6,593 nucleotides of DNA from Smithellaceae bacterium (GTDB taxonomy: Bacteria > Desulfobacterota > Syntrophia > Syntrophales > Smithellaceae). Positions 1 to 5,998 of this stretch are shown in pieces (the first letter of the stretch is position 1; each line of letters starts with the position of its first letter). The DNA lies in the NCBI GenBank assembly GCA_028704195.1, contig JAQVLL010000116.1, forward strand, positions 1-6,593. Reading direction: 5' to 3'. The notes under the pieces are model-generated. The model searched no databases. It saw only the letters and a program-made list of their open reading frames with translations, and had not been told where the DNA came from. Position numbers and translations under genes: made by a program.

Positions 1-351
1 CAGGCAGAGGAAATCAAAGTATCGGTAACAGCATACACGATGAAAGAATGTTATCAAAATAAAGGTAAAACGGCATCCGGGGAATATGTCCGACCCGGCA
101 TCGTGGCCGTCTCCAGGGATCTTGAGAAACAAGGGCTGAAACTGGGAACCAAGATTAAAATAAGCGGCATGGGAACATTTGTTGTCAAAGACCGTACCAG
201 CAGAAAAAATCGCAGCAATATTGATATTTTCATGAATTCACACGCAAAGGCAATACGATTTGGCAGACAGAAATACACTTTTTTACAAAACAACAAAGAA
301 GAATTCGATTTGTCAAACGGCAGAAAGAAGTATGTTTGTATTCTGAAGTAA
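1..351 (+). CDS. 3D domain (double-psi beta-barrel) protein, 3' part
   Basis: The reading frame is open from the first base, so the true start lies upstream; 116 residues are visible, and the ATG at 40 falls inside the domain rather than at its start. The visible part begins with KVSVTAYT and continues through TASG (residues 24-27), PGIVAVSRD (32-40), LGTKIKISGMGTFVVKDR (48-65) and NIDIF (73-77), followed by FGRQ (87-90). This is the 3D domain pattern, named for its three aspartates, here D40, D64 and D75. Such domains share the fold of RlpA and of the MltA lytic transglycosylase C-terminus and usually occur in exported proteins that act on or bind peptidoglycan. Any signal peptide or N-terminal domain would be outside the window. 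The protein ends about 26 residues after the last domain motif with a lysine-rich tail. The exact enzymatic role is unknown. The family call is fairly secure and the cell-wall role is inferred. Confidence 0.8.
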   Translation, partial: QAEEIKVSVTAYTMKECYQNKGKTASGEYVRPGIVAVSRDLEKQGLKLGTKIKISGMGTFVVKDRTSRKNRSNIDIFMNSHAKAIRFGRQKYTFLQNNKEEFDLSNGRKKYVCILK

Positions 352-522
352 TCGAATAGATTTCAGGTCATTACCATCCGGGTGCATATCCTCCTCGCTT
401 CCTGATGGAAATTTCTCCTGAAGGACGATGAAGAGTTACCGTCAAAAATAACCGCCGATCAGGCATTTACACACATCATAAAAAAACGGATATCTTTGTT
501 CGCATAGTTGAGAGATTCTTGT

Positions 523-912
523 TTAATGATGTAAATGTAGGGAAGCATTCACTGAACGCAACCGGTTAGCCATAACCGTCAAAATATCCAGCGTAAAATT
601 CGGCATTCTTTTCACCAGAAATATGAACGCATACTCATCAATAGAAGCCAGAGTGCAATCTGATAACGCTCTCACATCAGCGCTTCTCGGGGAACTGTCG
701 ATCAAGGCCATCTCTCCAAAGATATACCCTTTTTCTATAACCGAGAGGACTTGATCTTCTGATACGATCTCCAGCTGCCCGTCAAGTACAACAAACATGC
801 AATCTCCCTTGTCTCCCTTATGAAAAACATATTCACCGGCCTTGAATTCTTTAATATTTTTTTTATCAAAAAAATCGGCATATTTTGTAAAGTCAGGGAT
901 TGGTCTTCTCAT
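523..912 (-). CDS. Stand-alone cyclic-nucleotide-binding (Crp-type sensor) domain protein
   Basis: This is a 129-residue protein made almost entirely of one cNMP-binding beta-roll. Residues 20-64 give the beta strands (FKAGEYVFHKGDKGDCMFVV, then LDGQLEIV). The phosphate-binding cassette is FGEMAL at 65-70 followed by SSPRSA at 73-78, with the ligand-contacting residues E67 and R76 of cAMP-binding family members both present. Helices at about 84-120 follow, and the protein stops at residue 129 with no winged-helix DNA-binding domain. It should therefore act as a soluble ligand sensor or as a partner domain for another protein, not as a CRP-like transcription factor. The start is supported by GGAGA six bases upstream of the ATG (919-923 on the plus strand). 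It is divergent from the TetR gene and convergent with the 3D-domain gene. The ligand may be cAMP, another cyclic nucleotide or none; the sequence does not decide. Confidence 0.85.
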   Translation of the reverse strand: MRRPIPDFTKYADFFDKKNIKEFKAGEYVFHKGDKGDCMFVVLDGQLEIVSEDQVLSVIEKGYIFGEMALIDSSPRSADVRALSDCTLASIDEYAFIFLVKRMPNFTLDILTVMANRLRSVNASLHLHH

Positions 913-949
913 AAAAAATCTCCATTCATTCGGACCGGAATTGATCCTC

Positions 950-979
950 TTTATATAACTTTATCATACGTCAGGTCAG
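950..979 (-). promoter_or_regulatory. Candidate promoter of the CNB-domain gene
   Basis: Read on the minus strand there is CTGACC (plus 974-979, 4/6 to TTGACA), an 18-bp spacer and TATAAA (plus 950-955, 5/6 to TATAAT). Transcription would start near 943, about 30 bases before the CNB start codon. The spacing is a little long and the -35 is weak, so this is only the best candidate in the region. Confidence 0.3.
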
Positions 980-1054
980 TGTTCATCATTTTTTTGCATG
1001 TGGAAACCCATTTTCTTTTAAACGACTGCTCTCTTTTATTAATTCATTGTGAAA

Positions 1055-1098
1055 GATCATTCCCTCTATCAGAACATGAGCCCTCAGGCGGAATGATC
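1055..1098. repeat. Perfect 9-bp inverted repeat upstream of the tetR promoter
   Basis: GATCATTCC at 1055-1063 is the exact reverse complement of GGAATGATC at 1090-1098, with 26 bases between the arms. The right arm ends four bases before the candidate tetR -35 box. A near copy, GGAATTGATCC at 937-947, lies over the expected start site of the divergent CNB gene. The arms could be half-sites for a regulator that loops or bridges, but may also be chance. No protein can be assigned. Confidence 0.4.
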
Positions 1099-1102
1099 CT
1101 GT

Positions 1103-1131
1103 TTGACAGACAGCATCATCGATGCTATTTT
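1103..1131 (+). promoter_or_regulatory. Candidate sigma70 promoter of the tetR gene
   Basis: A perfect TTGACA (1103-1108) is followed by a 17-bp spacer and TATTTT (1126-1131, 4/6 to TATAAT). The expected start site is near 1138, giving a leader of about 50 bases before the ATG at 1187. The spacer contains the dyad AGCATC-atc-GATGCT (1112-1126), which touches the -10 box and could be an operator. It does not resemble the palindromes in front of the synthetase operon. Confidence 0.45.
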
Positions 1132-1175
1132 CTGCAAAGCCTGCAAGCCCTTTATGCCGAAAACAAAAATTTATC

Positions 1176-1180
1176 AGGAG
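1176..1180 (+). promoter_or_regulatory. Shine-Dalgarno site that fixes the tetR start
   Basis: AGGAG sits six bases before the ATG at 1187. The frame is open further upstream to a possible TTG at 1103, but that TTG lies inside the putative -35 box and has no ribosome binding site. The ATG at 1187 is therefore the preferred start. Confidence 0.8.
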
Positions 1181-1186
1181 TTGGAA

Positions 1187-1792
1187 ATGAAAAAACAGAC
1201 CGTTCTTTCCAAATTAAAAGAACAAGAAAAACTGGCCCGGCGAACAATTATCATTGACGCGGCAGAAAAGGAATTTGCAGAAAAACCATTTCAAAAAGTT
1301 ACCATGAGAGACATTGCAAAGCGTGCGGGTATATCGCCTGCCCTCATTTACCGGCATTTCCCGGACCAGCAGTCTCTTTTTGCCGAAGCTTTTATGAGGG
1401 GAATCGGTAAGGTTTTCGAAAAAATATTTGTCACGATTGACGAATCGCCTGATGGCGCAATTGAACAGGTGATTTCTGATTTTATTGAATATTTTACTTT
1501 CAACGATCAATACTTTCAGATGATGATGAATTTTCTTCTCGGCGGGCCGATCGACCCCGAGCTTTTTGATAAACTCACAAAGATTGAACGCGAAATTCTC
1601 GGTCATTTTGATATCATCTTCATAAAAATGAACGCGGATGGAGACATCCGGAACCATTCCCACACACTTTTTGCCTCTCTAATCGGCATTGTCGCAACGT
1701 TCAGAAATCATCCCGAAAAAAATATGCAGCAAGTTCTGATGCACCGGCAGAAAATAGCCCGTAATCTTTCAAAACTGTTGAAAAACGTTTAG
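1187..1792 (+). CDS. TetR/AcrR-family transcriptional regulator
   Basis: With the start at 1187 this is a 201-residue protein, the usual TetR length. The N-terminal DNA-binding domain runs from about residue 18 to 65: a first helix (RRTIIIDAAEKEFAEK), then the helix-turn-helix with VTMRDIAKRAGIS (38-50) and the recognition helix ALIYRHFPDQQSLF (52-65), which match the family consensus closely. Residues about 70-201 form the helical ligand-binding and dimerisation domain, which is too variable to reveal the ligand. A lysine-rich stretch (MKKQTVLSKLKEQ) precedes the first helix. The gene lies 188 bp upstream of the acyl-CoA synthetase operon on the same strand, with no clear terminator between them, so some read-through is possible. 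Many local TetR regulators repress the adjacent operon and respond to its substrate or product. Here the two palindromes at 1839-1868 are the obvious candidate targets. Family assignment is secure; target and inducer are inferred. Confidence 0.93.
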   Translation: MKKQTVLSKLKEQEKLARRTIIIDAAEKEFAEKPFQKVTMRDIAKRAGISPALIYRHFPDQQSLFAEAFMRGIGKVFEKIFVTIDESPDGAIEQVISDFIEYFTFNDQYFQMMMNFLLGGPIDPELFDKLTKIEREILGHFDIIFIKMNADGDIRNHSHTLFASLIGIVATFRNHPEKNMQQVLMHRQKIARNLSKLLKNV

Positions 1793-1829
1793 CTATTTCC
1801 TTGCCCTGATGAAATCCCTGTAATATTTC

Positions 1830-1858
1830 TTGACATCGAAACAATGTTTTTGTATATA
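1830..1858 (+). promoter_or_regulatory. Sigma70-type promoter of the acyl-CoA synthetase operon
   Basis: A perfect -35 box TTGACA (1830-1835) is followed by a 17-bp spacer and TATATA (1853-1858, 4/6 to TATAAT). A register with TATAAA at 1855-1860 and a 19-bp spacer is also possible. Transcription would start near 1865, giving a leader of about 115 bases before the alpha-subunit ATG at 1981. The spacer and the -10/start region are covered by the two palindromes at 1839-1868, the arrangement expected for direct repression. Confidence 0.6.
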
Positions 1859-1868
1859 AACATTGTTT
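1839..1868. promoter_or_regulatory. Double-palindrome operator candidate, probable TetR site
   Basis: AAACAATGTTT (1839-1849) and AAACATTGTTT (1858-1868) are exact reverse complements, separated by 8 bp. Each 11-mer is also a palindrome in its own right (AAACA, one central base, TGTTT), so the element can be read as one 30-bp inverted repeat or as two tandem dyads whose centres are 19 bp apart, nearly two helical turns. That geometry suits two repressor dimers on neighbouring faces of the DNA, as known for some TetR proteins such as QacR. The left copy lies in the promoter spacer and the right copy spans the end of the -10 box to the start site. Assignment to the adjacent TetR gene is inference. 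Confidence 0.65.
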
Positions 1869-1881
1869 ACAGCAATAAAAA

Positions 1882-1920
1882 ATGCCTTGGGATTAAAAAG
1901 CAGATAAAAACCCAAGACAT
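1882..1920 (+). other. Imperfect hairpin in the leader of the synthetase mRNA
   Basis: ATGcCTTGGG (1882-1891) pairs with CCCAAGaCAT (1911-1920): a 6-bp GC-containing stem, one C/A mismatch and three more pairs, with a 19-base A-rich loop. It lies inside the predicted 5' leader, about 60 bases before the alpha-subunit start. No T-tract follows on the plus strand, so it does not look like an attenuator terminator. On the minus strand the stem is followed by six Ts, but no minus-strand gene needs terminating here. A role in mRNA stability or regulation is possible but unsupported. Confidence 0.3.
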
Positions 1921-1980
1921 CTAAAAAACAGGAAATTTTAAACTTACATTTCATCAAATTCATTTCAAAGTGAGTCGTAT

Positions 1981-3423
1981 ATGGAAAAATTTTTTAATCC
2001 AAAATCCGTTGTTGTCGTCGGTGCATCAAATTCTTCCTTTAACCTGGGCGCCACCATCTGTAACATGCTGAAAGATTATCTTCACTACACGGGACCGGTA
2101 TACACGGTAAATTCCAAAGGGGAAACCGTAAACGGTTGCCCTGGGTTTTCATCAATTCTTGATCTGCCCCAGACACCGGACATGGCGGTGATCATCGTGG
2201 CAGCACGTCATGTTCCCGGTATCATCAAGGATTGCGCAAAAAAAGGAATTAAAAGAGTCGTCATCGAAAGCGCAGGCTTTGCCGAAGACGGTCAGAACGG
2301 TGCGGCGATGCAGCGTGAAATCGACGACGTAGCTAGGGCAAACGGAATGCGCATTATGGGCCCCAACTGCCTAGGCACGTTGAGCACGCGAGACAAGTTC
2401 TGCAGTTTCTACGGCGTCAATCCAAGCCTGGTCGAGATGAACCAGATATTTGAAACCCCGGGAAACATTTCCTACATTATCCAGAGCGGAGGTGTTGTTG
2501 TTCTGGTCATGGAATCCCTCTATTACGATCTTGTCGGCATCAACAAAGTCGTCAGCATCGGCAATAAGTCTGATGTGGATGAGGCGGACCTCATCGATTA
2601 CTTTCAGGAAGACGAAACTCAAGTCATCGGGATCTATCTGGAAAATGTGGCCGACGGACGCAAGCTCATGGAGGCTGCGAAGAAATCACGAAAACCCGTT
2701 CTGGTCTACAAGGTGGGCAGAACCCCGGAAGGCGCCATGGCTGCCATGTCTCATACGGCCGGAATGGCCAGCAACGATTTGATCTTTGAAAGTGCCTGCA
2801 GACAGGCCGGGATTATTCGACTCAAATCCATTAACGAACTGCATTCTCTTCCCAAGATGTTTACGGAGATGCCCATTCTCAAAGGGAATCGCGTTGCGAT
2901 GTTCACCAATTCCGGGGCATTTGGCAGCATTGCCGCCGATCTGCTGGTGGAAGCAGGCTTGCACATGGTGCCGCTCTCGGGTCAGACGCAGGATAAACTG
3001 AAAAAAGCAGGACAGGTCTTCAATGTCAAGAATCCCGTGGATATCGGTCCCGCACCGCCGCAGACCTATCTCGACATCTTCGAAATTCTCCTTTCCGCCG
3101 ATGAGGTGGACGGACTTTTACCTCTTTTGAGTGTCTGGCAGACCTTCGTGATCGACACCCTCCAGGAACTGCTGAAGATGTGCAAACATTACGATAAGCC
3201 GGCCGCCATCTATACGCCGAACGCTGTCGCCAAGTCCATTGCCATCCGGGCCAAACACCGCATTCCCATCTTTGAGACACCGGAAGAGGCAGTGCGGGCC
3301 CTGTCCGTTTCCCATACGTTTTATGAATCCCTTTGGAAAAGAGGTTTCATCTGCGATCACGCAGAATGTGATACCATAGACGACAACAGAATCATGAAAG
3401 GCACGATGGAGGCCGCGTTATGA
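1981..3423 (+). CDS. ADP-forming acyl-CoA synthetase (acetate-CoA ligase type), alpha subunit
   Basis: This 480-residue cytoplasmic protein is the CoA-binding, phosphohistidine-carrying subunit of an NDP-forming acyl-CoA synthetase (acyl-CoA + ADP + Pi <-> acid + CoA + ATP). Residues 1-130 form a Rossmann-type CoA-binding domain (FFNPKSVVVVGAS near the start, IMGPNCLG at 125-132). Residues about 160-290 form the first succinyl-CoA-ligase-like flavodoxin domain, ending in SHTAGMAS (257-264), where H258 is the expected phosphorylated histidine. Residues about 300-450 form the second such domain (VAMFTNSGAFG at 305-315, NPVDIG at 351-356). Length and order match archaeal and bacterial two-subunit enzymes. 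The glycine motif near 168-175 reads QSGGVVVL rather than the common QSGALG, and SHTAGMA differs from the common SHTGALA, so substrate preference may differ from acetate. A weak AAGTGAG lies six bases before the ATG. The stop overlaps the beta-subunit start. The substrate is unknown. Confidence 0.9.
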   Translation: MEKFFNPKSVVVVGASNSSFNLGATICNMLKDYLHYTGPVYTVNSKGETVNGCPGFSSILDLPQTPDMAVIIVAARHVPGIIKDCAKKGIKRVVIESAGFAEDGQNGAAMQREIDDVARANGMRIMGPNCLGTLSTRDKFCSFYGVNPSLVEMNQIFETPGNISYIIQSGGVVVLVMESLYYDLVGINKVVSIGNKSDVDEADLIDYFQEDETQVIGIYLENVADGRKLMEAAKKSRKPVLVYKVGRTPEGAMAAMSHTAGMASNDLIFESACRQAGIIRLKSINELHSLPKMFTEMPILKGNRVAMFTNSGAFGSIAADLLVEAGLHMVPLSGQTQDKLKKAGQVFNVKNPVDIGPAPPQTYLDIFEILLSADEVDGLLPLLSVWQTFVIDTLQELLKMCKHYDKPAAIYTPNAVAKSIAIRAKHRIPIFETPEEAVRALSVSHTFYESLWKRGFICDHAECDTIDDNRIMKGTMEAAL

Positions 3424-4136
3424 CAACAGGCAATGTTTTGAAAAAAGAAAAAATCACGAACGAAATTTTATCAAAGGCTGTTCAAAGCGGCAGCCAGGCT
3501 TTGTCAGAATATGAATCCAAGCGGATTGTAGCAACCGCAAACGTTCCCGTGACGCGCGAGGTACTGGTTCATTCAAGGGAAGAAGCGGTGAGTCAAGCCG
3601 CCAGGATCGGGTTCCCCGTCGTTCTCAAAGGGTCGGACCCGGCCCTTACGCACAAGACCGAGATGGGGATGGTCCGTGTGAATCTTAAAAATGAACAGGA
3701 CGTGGCCCGGGCTTATGACGAACTGATGGATAAAGGAATTCGTCTTGACGGTATTCTGATTCAGGAAATGGTGAAAGGCAACAGGGAATTTGTCATCGGT
3801 CTCACACGCGACCCCCAGTTTGGACCCTGTGTGATGTTCGGTATCGGTGGCATCTTTACGGAGGCATTGAAAGACGTCAGTTTCCGCGTCGCTCCCCTTA
3901 CTGATGAAGACGCGCAGGAGATGATCCATGAAATAAAAGCCGTCAAGCTGCTTGATGCCTTCCGGGGAGAAAGTGCTGTTGATGAAGACGTTCTGGTAAA
4001 AGCCCTGGTCGGTATCGGCGAACTTGGAATGACACACGACGAAATCGCCGAAATCGACATTAACCCGCTGATCGTAAAAGAAGGCAAACCCGTAGCCGTC
4101 GACGCCCTCGTTATCCTGACAACCCATCGGACCTGA
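3420..4136 (+). CDS. ADP-forming acyl-CoA synthetase, beta subunit (ATP-grasp)
   Basis: This 238-residue protein is the nucleotide-binding partner of the alpha subunit and has the usual length of a separate beta chain. It is an ATP-grasp protein: FPVVLKGSDPALTHKTEMG (65-83) contains H78, at the position of the beta-subunit histidine proposed to shuttle phosphate in archaeal enzymes. ILIQEMVKGNREFVIGLTRD (112-131) and FGPCVMFGIGG (134-144) form the nucleotide site, and EIDINPLIV (211-219) carries the conserved metal-binding Glu/Asn region. The start codon overlaps the alpha stop as ATGA, with GGAGG seven bases upstream, so the two subunits should be made together in fixed ratio. Many bacteria fuse the two chains; here they are split, as in archaeal acetyl-CoA synthetases. 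The first 25 or so residues are a polar extension before the ATP-grasp fold. Its gene converges with the radical SAM gene 31 bp downstream. Confidence 0.92.
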   Translation: MTTGNVLKKEKITNEILSKAVQSGSQALSEYESKRIVATANVPVTREVLVHSREEAVSQAARIGFPVVLKGSDPALTHKTEMGMVRVNLKNEQDVARAYDELMDKGIRLDGILIQEMVKGNREFVIGLTRDPQFGPCVMFGIGGIFTEALKDVSFRVAPLTDEDAQEMIHEIKAVKLLDAFRGESAVDEDVLVKALVGIGELGMTHDEIAEIDINPLIVKEGKPVAVDALVILTTHRT

Positions 4137-4169
4137 CAGACTGTCCATTCAGGAAAACATTGCTTTTTT
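4132..4169 (+). terminator. Possible weak terminator of the synthetase operon
   Basis: CCTGA (4132-4136, including the stop codon) can pair with TCAGG (4149-4153). The 12-base loop contains a nested GACA/TGTC pairing (4135-4138 with 4142-4145) that competes with it. Six Ts follow at 4164-4169, but only after an 11-base gap, so this is a poor intrinsic terminator. It is the only candidate in the 31-bp convergent gap. Confidence 0.2.
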
Positions 4170-5877
4170 ACGCCGTGGGTGAAAGATGTCCGGAAAACGC
4201 TTCTTCGTATTCCCGCAACAGTTTTTTTGGGGAAGTGCCGACGTCGATAATGTCCCAGGGCATGATTTCATCCAAATCTTTCTTCCGGTACACATAGAAG
4301 TCGGGATGAATGTTTACGTCCTTAAGCGCCTGTGACCAGTTCCCGTTCCGACAGTGGACCGCCAGCAAAATATCACCGACACGCCGGTCTCCCAAAGAGA
4401 GAAGGGCCTGAACATAATTCCACTTCGGCACGTCCGCAATCACATGGATCTGCCGGTCCTGACGAAAAGCACGGGTAATTTTTTTAATCCTTTTCCCAAC
4501 GTCCTGAACATTCGCAAGCGCGCACCACTGCAATGGAGTGCGGGGCTTGGGAATAAACTGATTAAGACTGAGTGTAATGCGCCGGAATTTTCGTTTCCCT
4601 GAGGTGTGTTCAAGCGCCGTGTGCTGTATTTTTTTTACCAGATCAATAATGGCGTCAACATCTTTCTCTTCTTCCGTCGGCAGGCCCAGCATAAAATATA
4701 ACCGCAGATTTAATATTTCCTGTTCAATAAGACGCCGGACGGCATTTAAGATATCATTCAGGACAATCCCCTTTCGAAGAAAATCCCGCAGCCGCTGGCT
4801 TCCCGCCTCCGGGGCAAGCGCGACCGTTTCGACGCCGCAGTCTTTGATAATCCCCACGGTGGCTTCATTGATTCTATCCAAACGAAGGGAACCGATGCCT
4901 GCCTGCGCACCCTGATTGACAATGTATTGGCAAATTTTTACCAGATCGGGATGATCGGAAACCGCCGTGCCGACCAATCCTATTTTTTTCTTGATGCGAA
5001 GCCCGTCATCGACAGCCGAAATTATTTCCTCATAGCTTCGAAAGCGCGGTGGGGCGTAAACATTGCCCGCTGCGCAAAACCGGCACAGGTGAGGACAACC
5101 GCGATTGACTTCCACGAGAAACATGTCGGCCATCTCCGAATCACGGCTGGAAATAACCTCGGTTGTGGAAAAAGTGTTAATGTTTTTGATTGAAGAAATT
5201 CGAATCTGCCCGGGCAATCCATCCACAAGCGGTACAATGCCCCGGATTTTCCCCTGGCGGGAATAGTTCACTGCGTAGAGAGAAGGAACGTAAATTCCGG
5301 GTATTTTCCTTTGCGCTTCAAGGAGCAATGTCTTTTTGTCAAGTGCAAGCTGCCGGGCTTCGGAAAATACAGCTGCGAACCGCGGCAGAGTTTCCTCGGC
5401 TTCCCCAAGGATGAACAAATCGAAAAAATCCGCAAGTGGTTCGGGATTCAGTGTCAGCGCAATCCCGCCACCGACCACCAGCGGATGCTTGTCATTCCGG
5501 TCCTTCGATGCAAGCGGGATGCCGCTTCGTTCCAAAAGGTTCAAAACGGACGGATAATCGTTCTCAAATGAAATGGATAAGGCCAGAATGTCAAAATCAA
5601 GGACGGGTCTTTGATTTTCCAGGCTTACCGTTTCCGCCGCGCCGGCGACGAATTCGGCGTCGTCACCGGACACGGGCAGAAACACTCTTTCACAAAGAAA
5701 GGAGGGCAACTCGTTAAATATCTTGTAGACGGTCTGGAACCCGAGGTTAGCCATGCCGATCCGGTAGCGATTGGGATAAGCCAGACAAACCGTATAACAG
5801 GTTCCCCATATTTTCTTAACAAAACCCCGCTCCCGGGACAAAATATTTTCGTAATGTTTTTTCTGCTTCCAGTTCAT
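4168..5877 (-). CDS. Radical SAM protein with B12-binding-like N-terminus (TIGR03960-like)
   Basis: This 569-residue protein has two recognisable parts. Residues about 25-165 resemble the B12-binding-like domain that precedes many radical SAM domains (YPNRYRIGMANLGFQTVY at 34-51, VVGGGIALTLNPEPLADFFD at 134-153, ILGEAEETL at 156-164). Residues about 250-460 are the radical SAM core: VNRGCPHLCRFC places C261, C265 and C268 as the CxxxCxxC ligands of the SAM-binding 4Fe-4S cluster, and ALAPEAGSQRLR (353-364) and FMLGLPTEEEKD (395-406) are typical later motifs. The tail (GDRRVGDILLA at 496-506, MPWDIIDVG at 539-547) is like that of the TIGR03960 family. The DUF2344 region that accompanies some relatives is absent. 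The cobalamin DxHxxG motif is replaced by NRYRIG (36-41), so classic His-on B12 binding is unlikely. No strong ribosome binding site precedes the ATG (AGG only three bases away), but it is the only ATG before the upstream in-frame stop. The reaction is unknown. The gene lies 121 bp downstream of ftsZ. Confidence 0.85.
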   Translation of the reverse strand: MNWKQKKHYENILSRERGFVKKIWGTCYTVCLAYPNRYRIGMANLGFQTVYKIFNELPSFLCERVFLPVSGDDAEFVAGAAETVSLENQRPVLDFDILALSISFENDYPSVLNLLERSGIPLASKDRNDKHPLVVGGGIALTLNPEPLADFFDLFILGEAEETLPRFAAVFSEARQLALDKKTLLLEAQRKIPGIYVPSLYAVNYSRQGKIRGIVPLVDGLPGQIRISSIKNINTFSTTEVISSRDSEMADMFLVEVNRGCPHLCRFCAAGNVYAPPRFRSYEEIISAVDDGLRIKKKIGLVGTAVSDHPDLVKICQYIVNQGAQAGIGSLRLDRINEATVGIIKDCGVETVALAPEAGSQRLRDFLRKGIVLNDILNAVRRLIEQEILNLRLYFMLGLPTEEEKDVDAIIDLVKKIQHTALEHTSGKRKFRRITLSLNQFIPKPRTPLQWCALANVQDVGKRIKKITRAFRQDRQIHVIADVPKWNYVQALLSLGDRRVGDILLAVHCRNGNWSQALKDVNIHPDFYVYRKKDLDEIMPWDIIDVGTSPKKLLREYEEAFSGHLSPTA

Positions 5878-5998
5878 GCGCCTAACATGGCCTCTGTTTT
5901 GCCGCGTTCATGTCATATCACTTTCACAACAACGATATAACCCGTCTTCCCGGTTGGGAAAATCACAACGGTATCCGCCAGAAACCACGCACAGACTT

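Noticed and set aside
352..522. Convergent spacer between the 3D-domain gene and the CNB gene
   Set aside because: Only short direct repeats such as TCCTGA and a distant TTCAGG/CCTGAA pairing were found; no stem with a T-tract, RNA gene or credible small ORF was seen.
1103..1186. Upstream extension of TetR from a TTG at 1103
   Set aside because: The TTG is part of the putative -35 box and has no ribosome binding site, while AGGAG precedes the ATG at 1187 and gives a normal TetR length.
820..1257. 145-codon plus-strand frame across the CNB start, the divergent spacer and the tetR start
   Set aside because: It overlaps two well-supported genes, has no domain-like pattern and crosses both candidate promoters.
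1214..1663. 149-codon minus-strand frame antisense to tetR
   Set aside because: It lies wholly within the tetR gene and shows no recognisable domain, so it is a shadow frame.
1805..1819. CCCTG repeated shortly after the tetR stop, considered as a terminator stem
   Set aside because: The copies are in direct, not inverted, orientation and no T-tract follows.
3573..4148. 191-codon minus-strand frame antisense to the beta subunit
   Set aside because: The plus strand encodes a clear ATP-grasp protein; the antisense product has no family features.
4155..4169. AAACATTG followed by CTTT, resembling the operator half-site, in the convergent gap
   Set aside because: It has an inserted C, no second copy nearby and lies at a 3' end, so it is most likely chance.
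5947..5960. Small hairpin TTCCC-ggtt-GGGAA between ftsZ and the radical SAM gene
   Set aside because: The stem is only 5 bp and no T-tract follows on the minus strand, so it does not support a terminator call.
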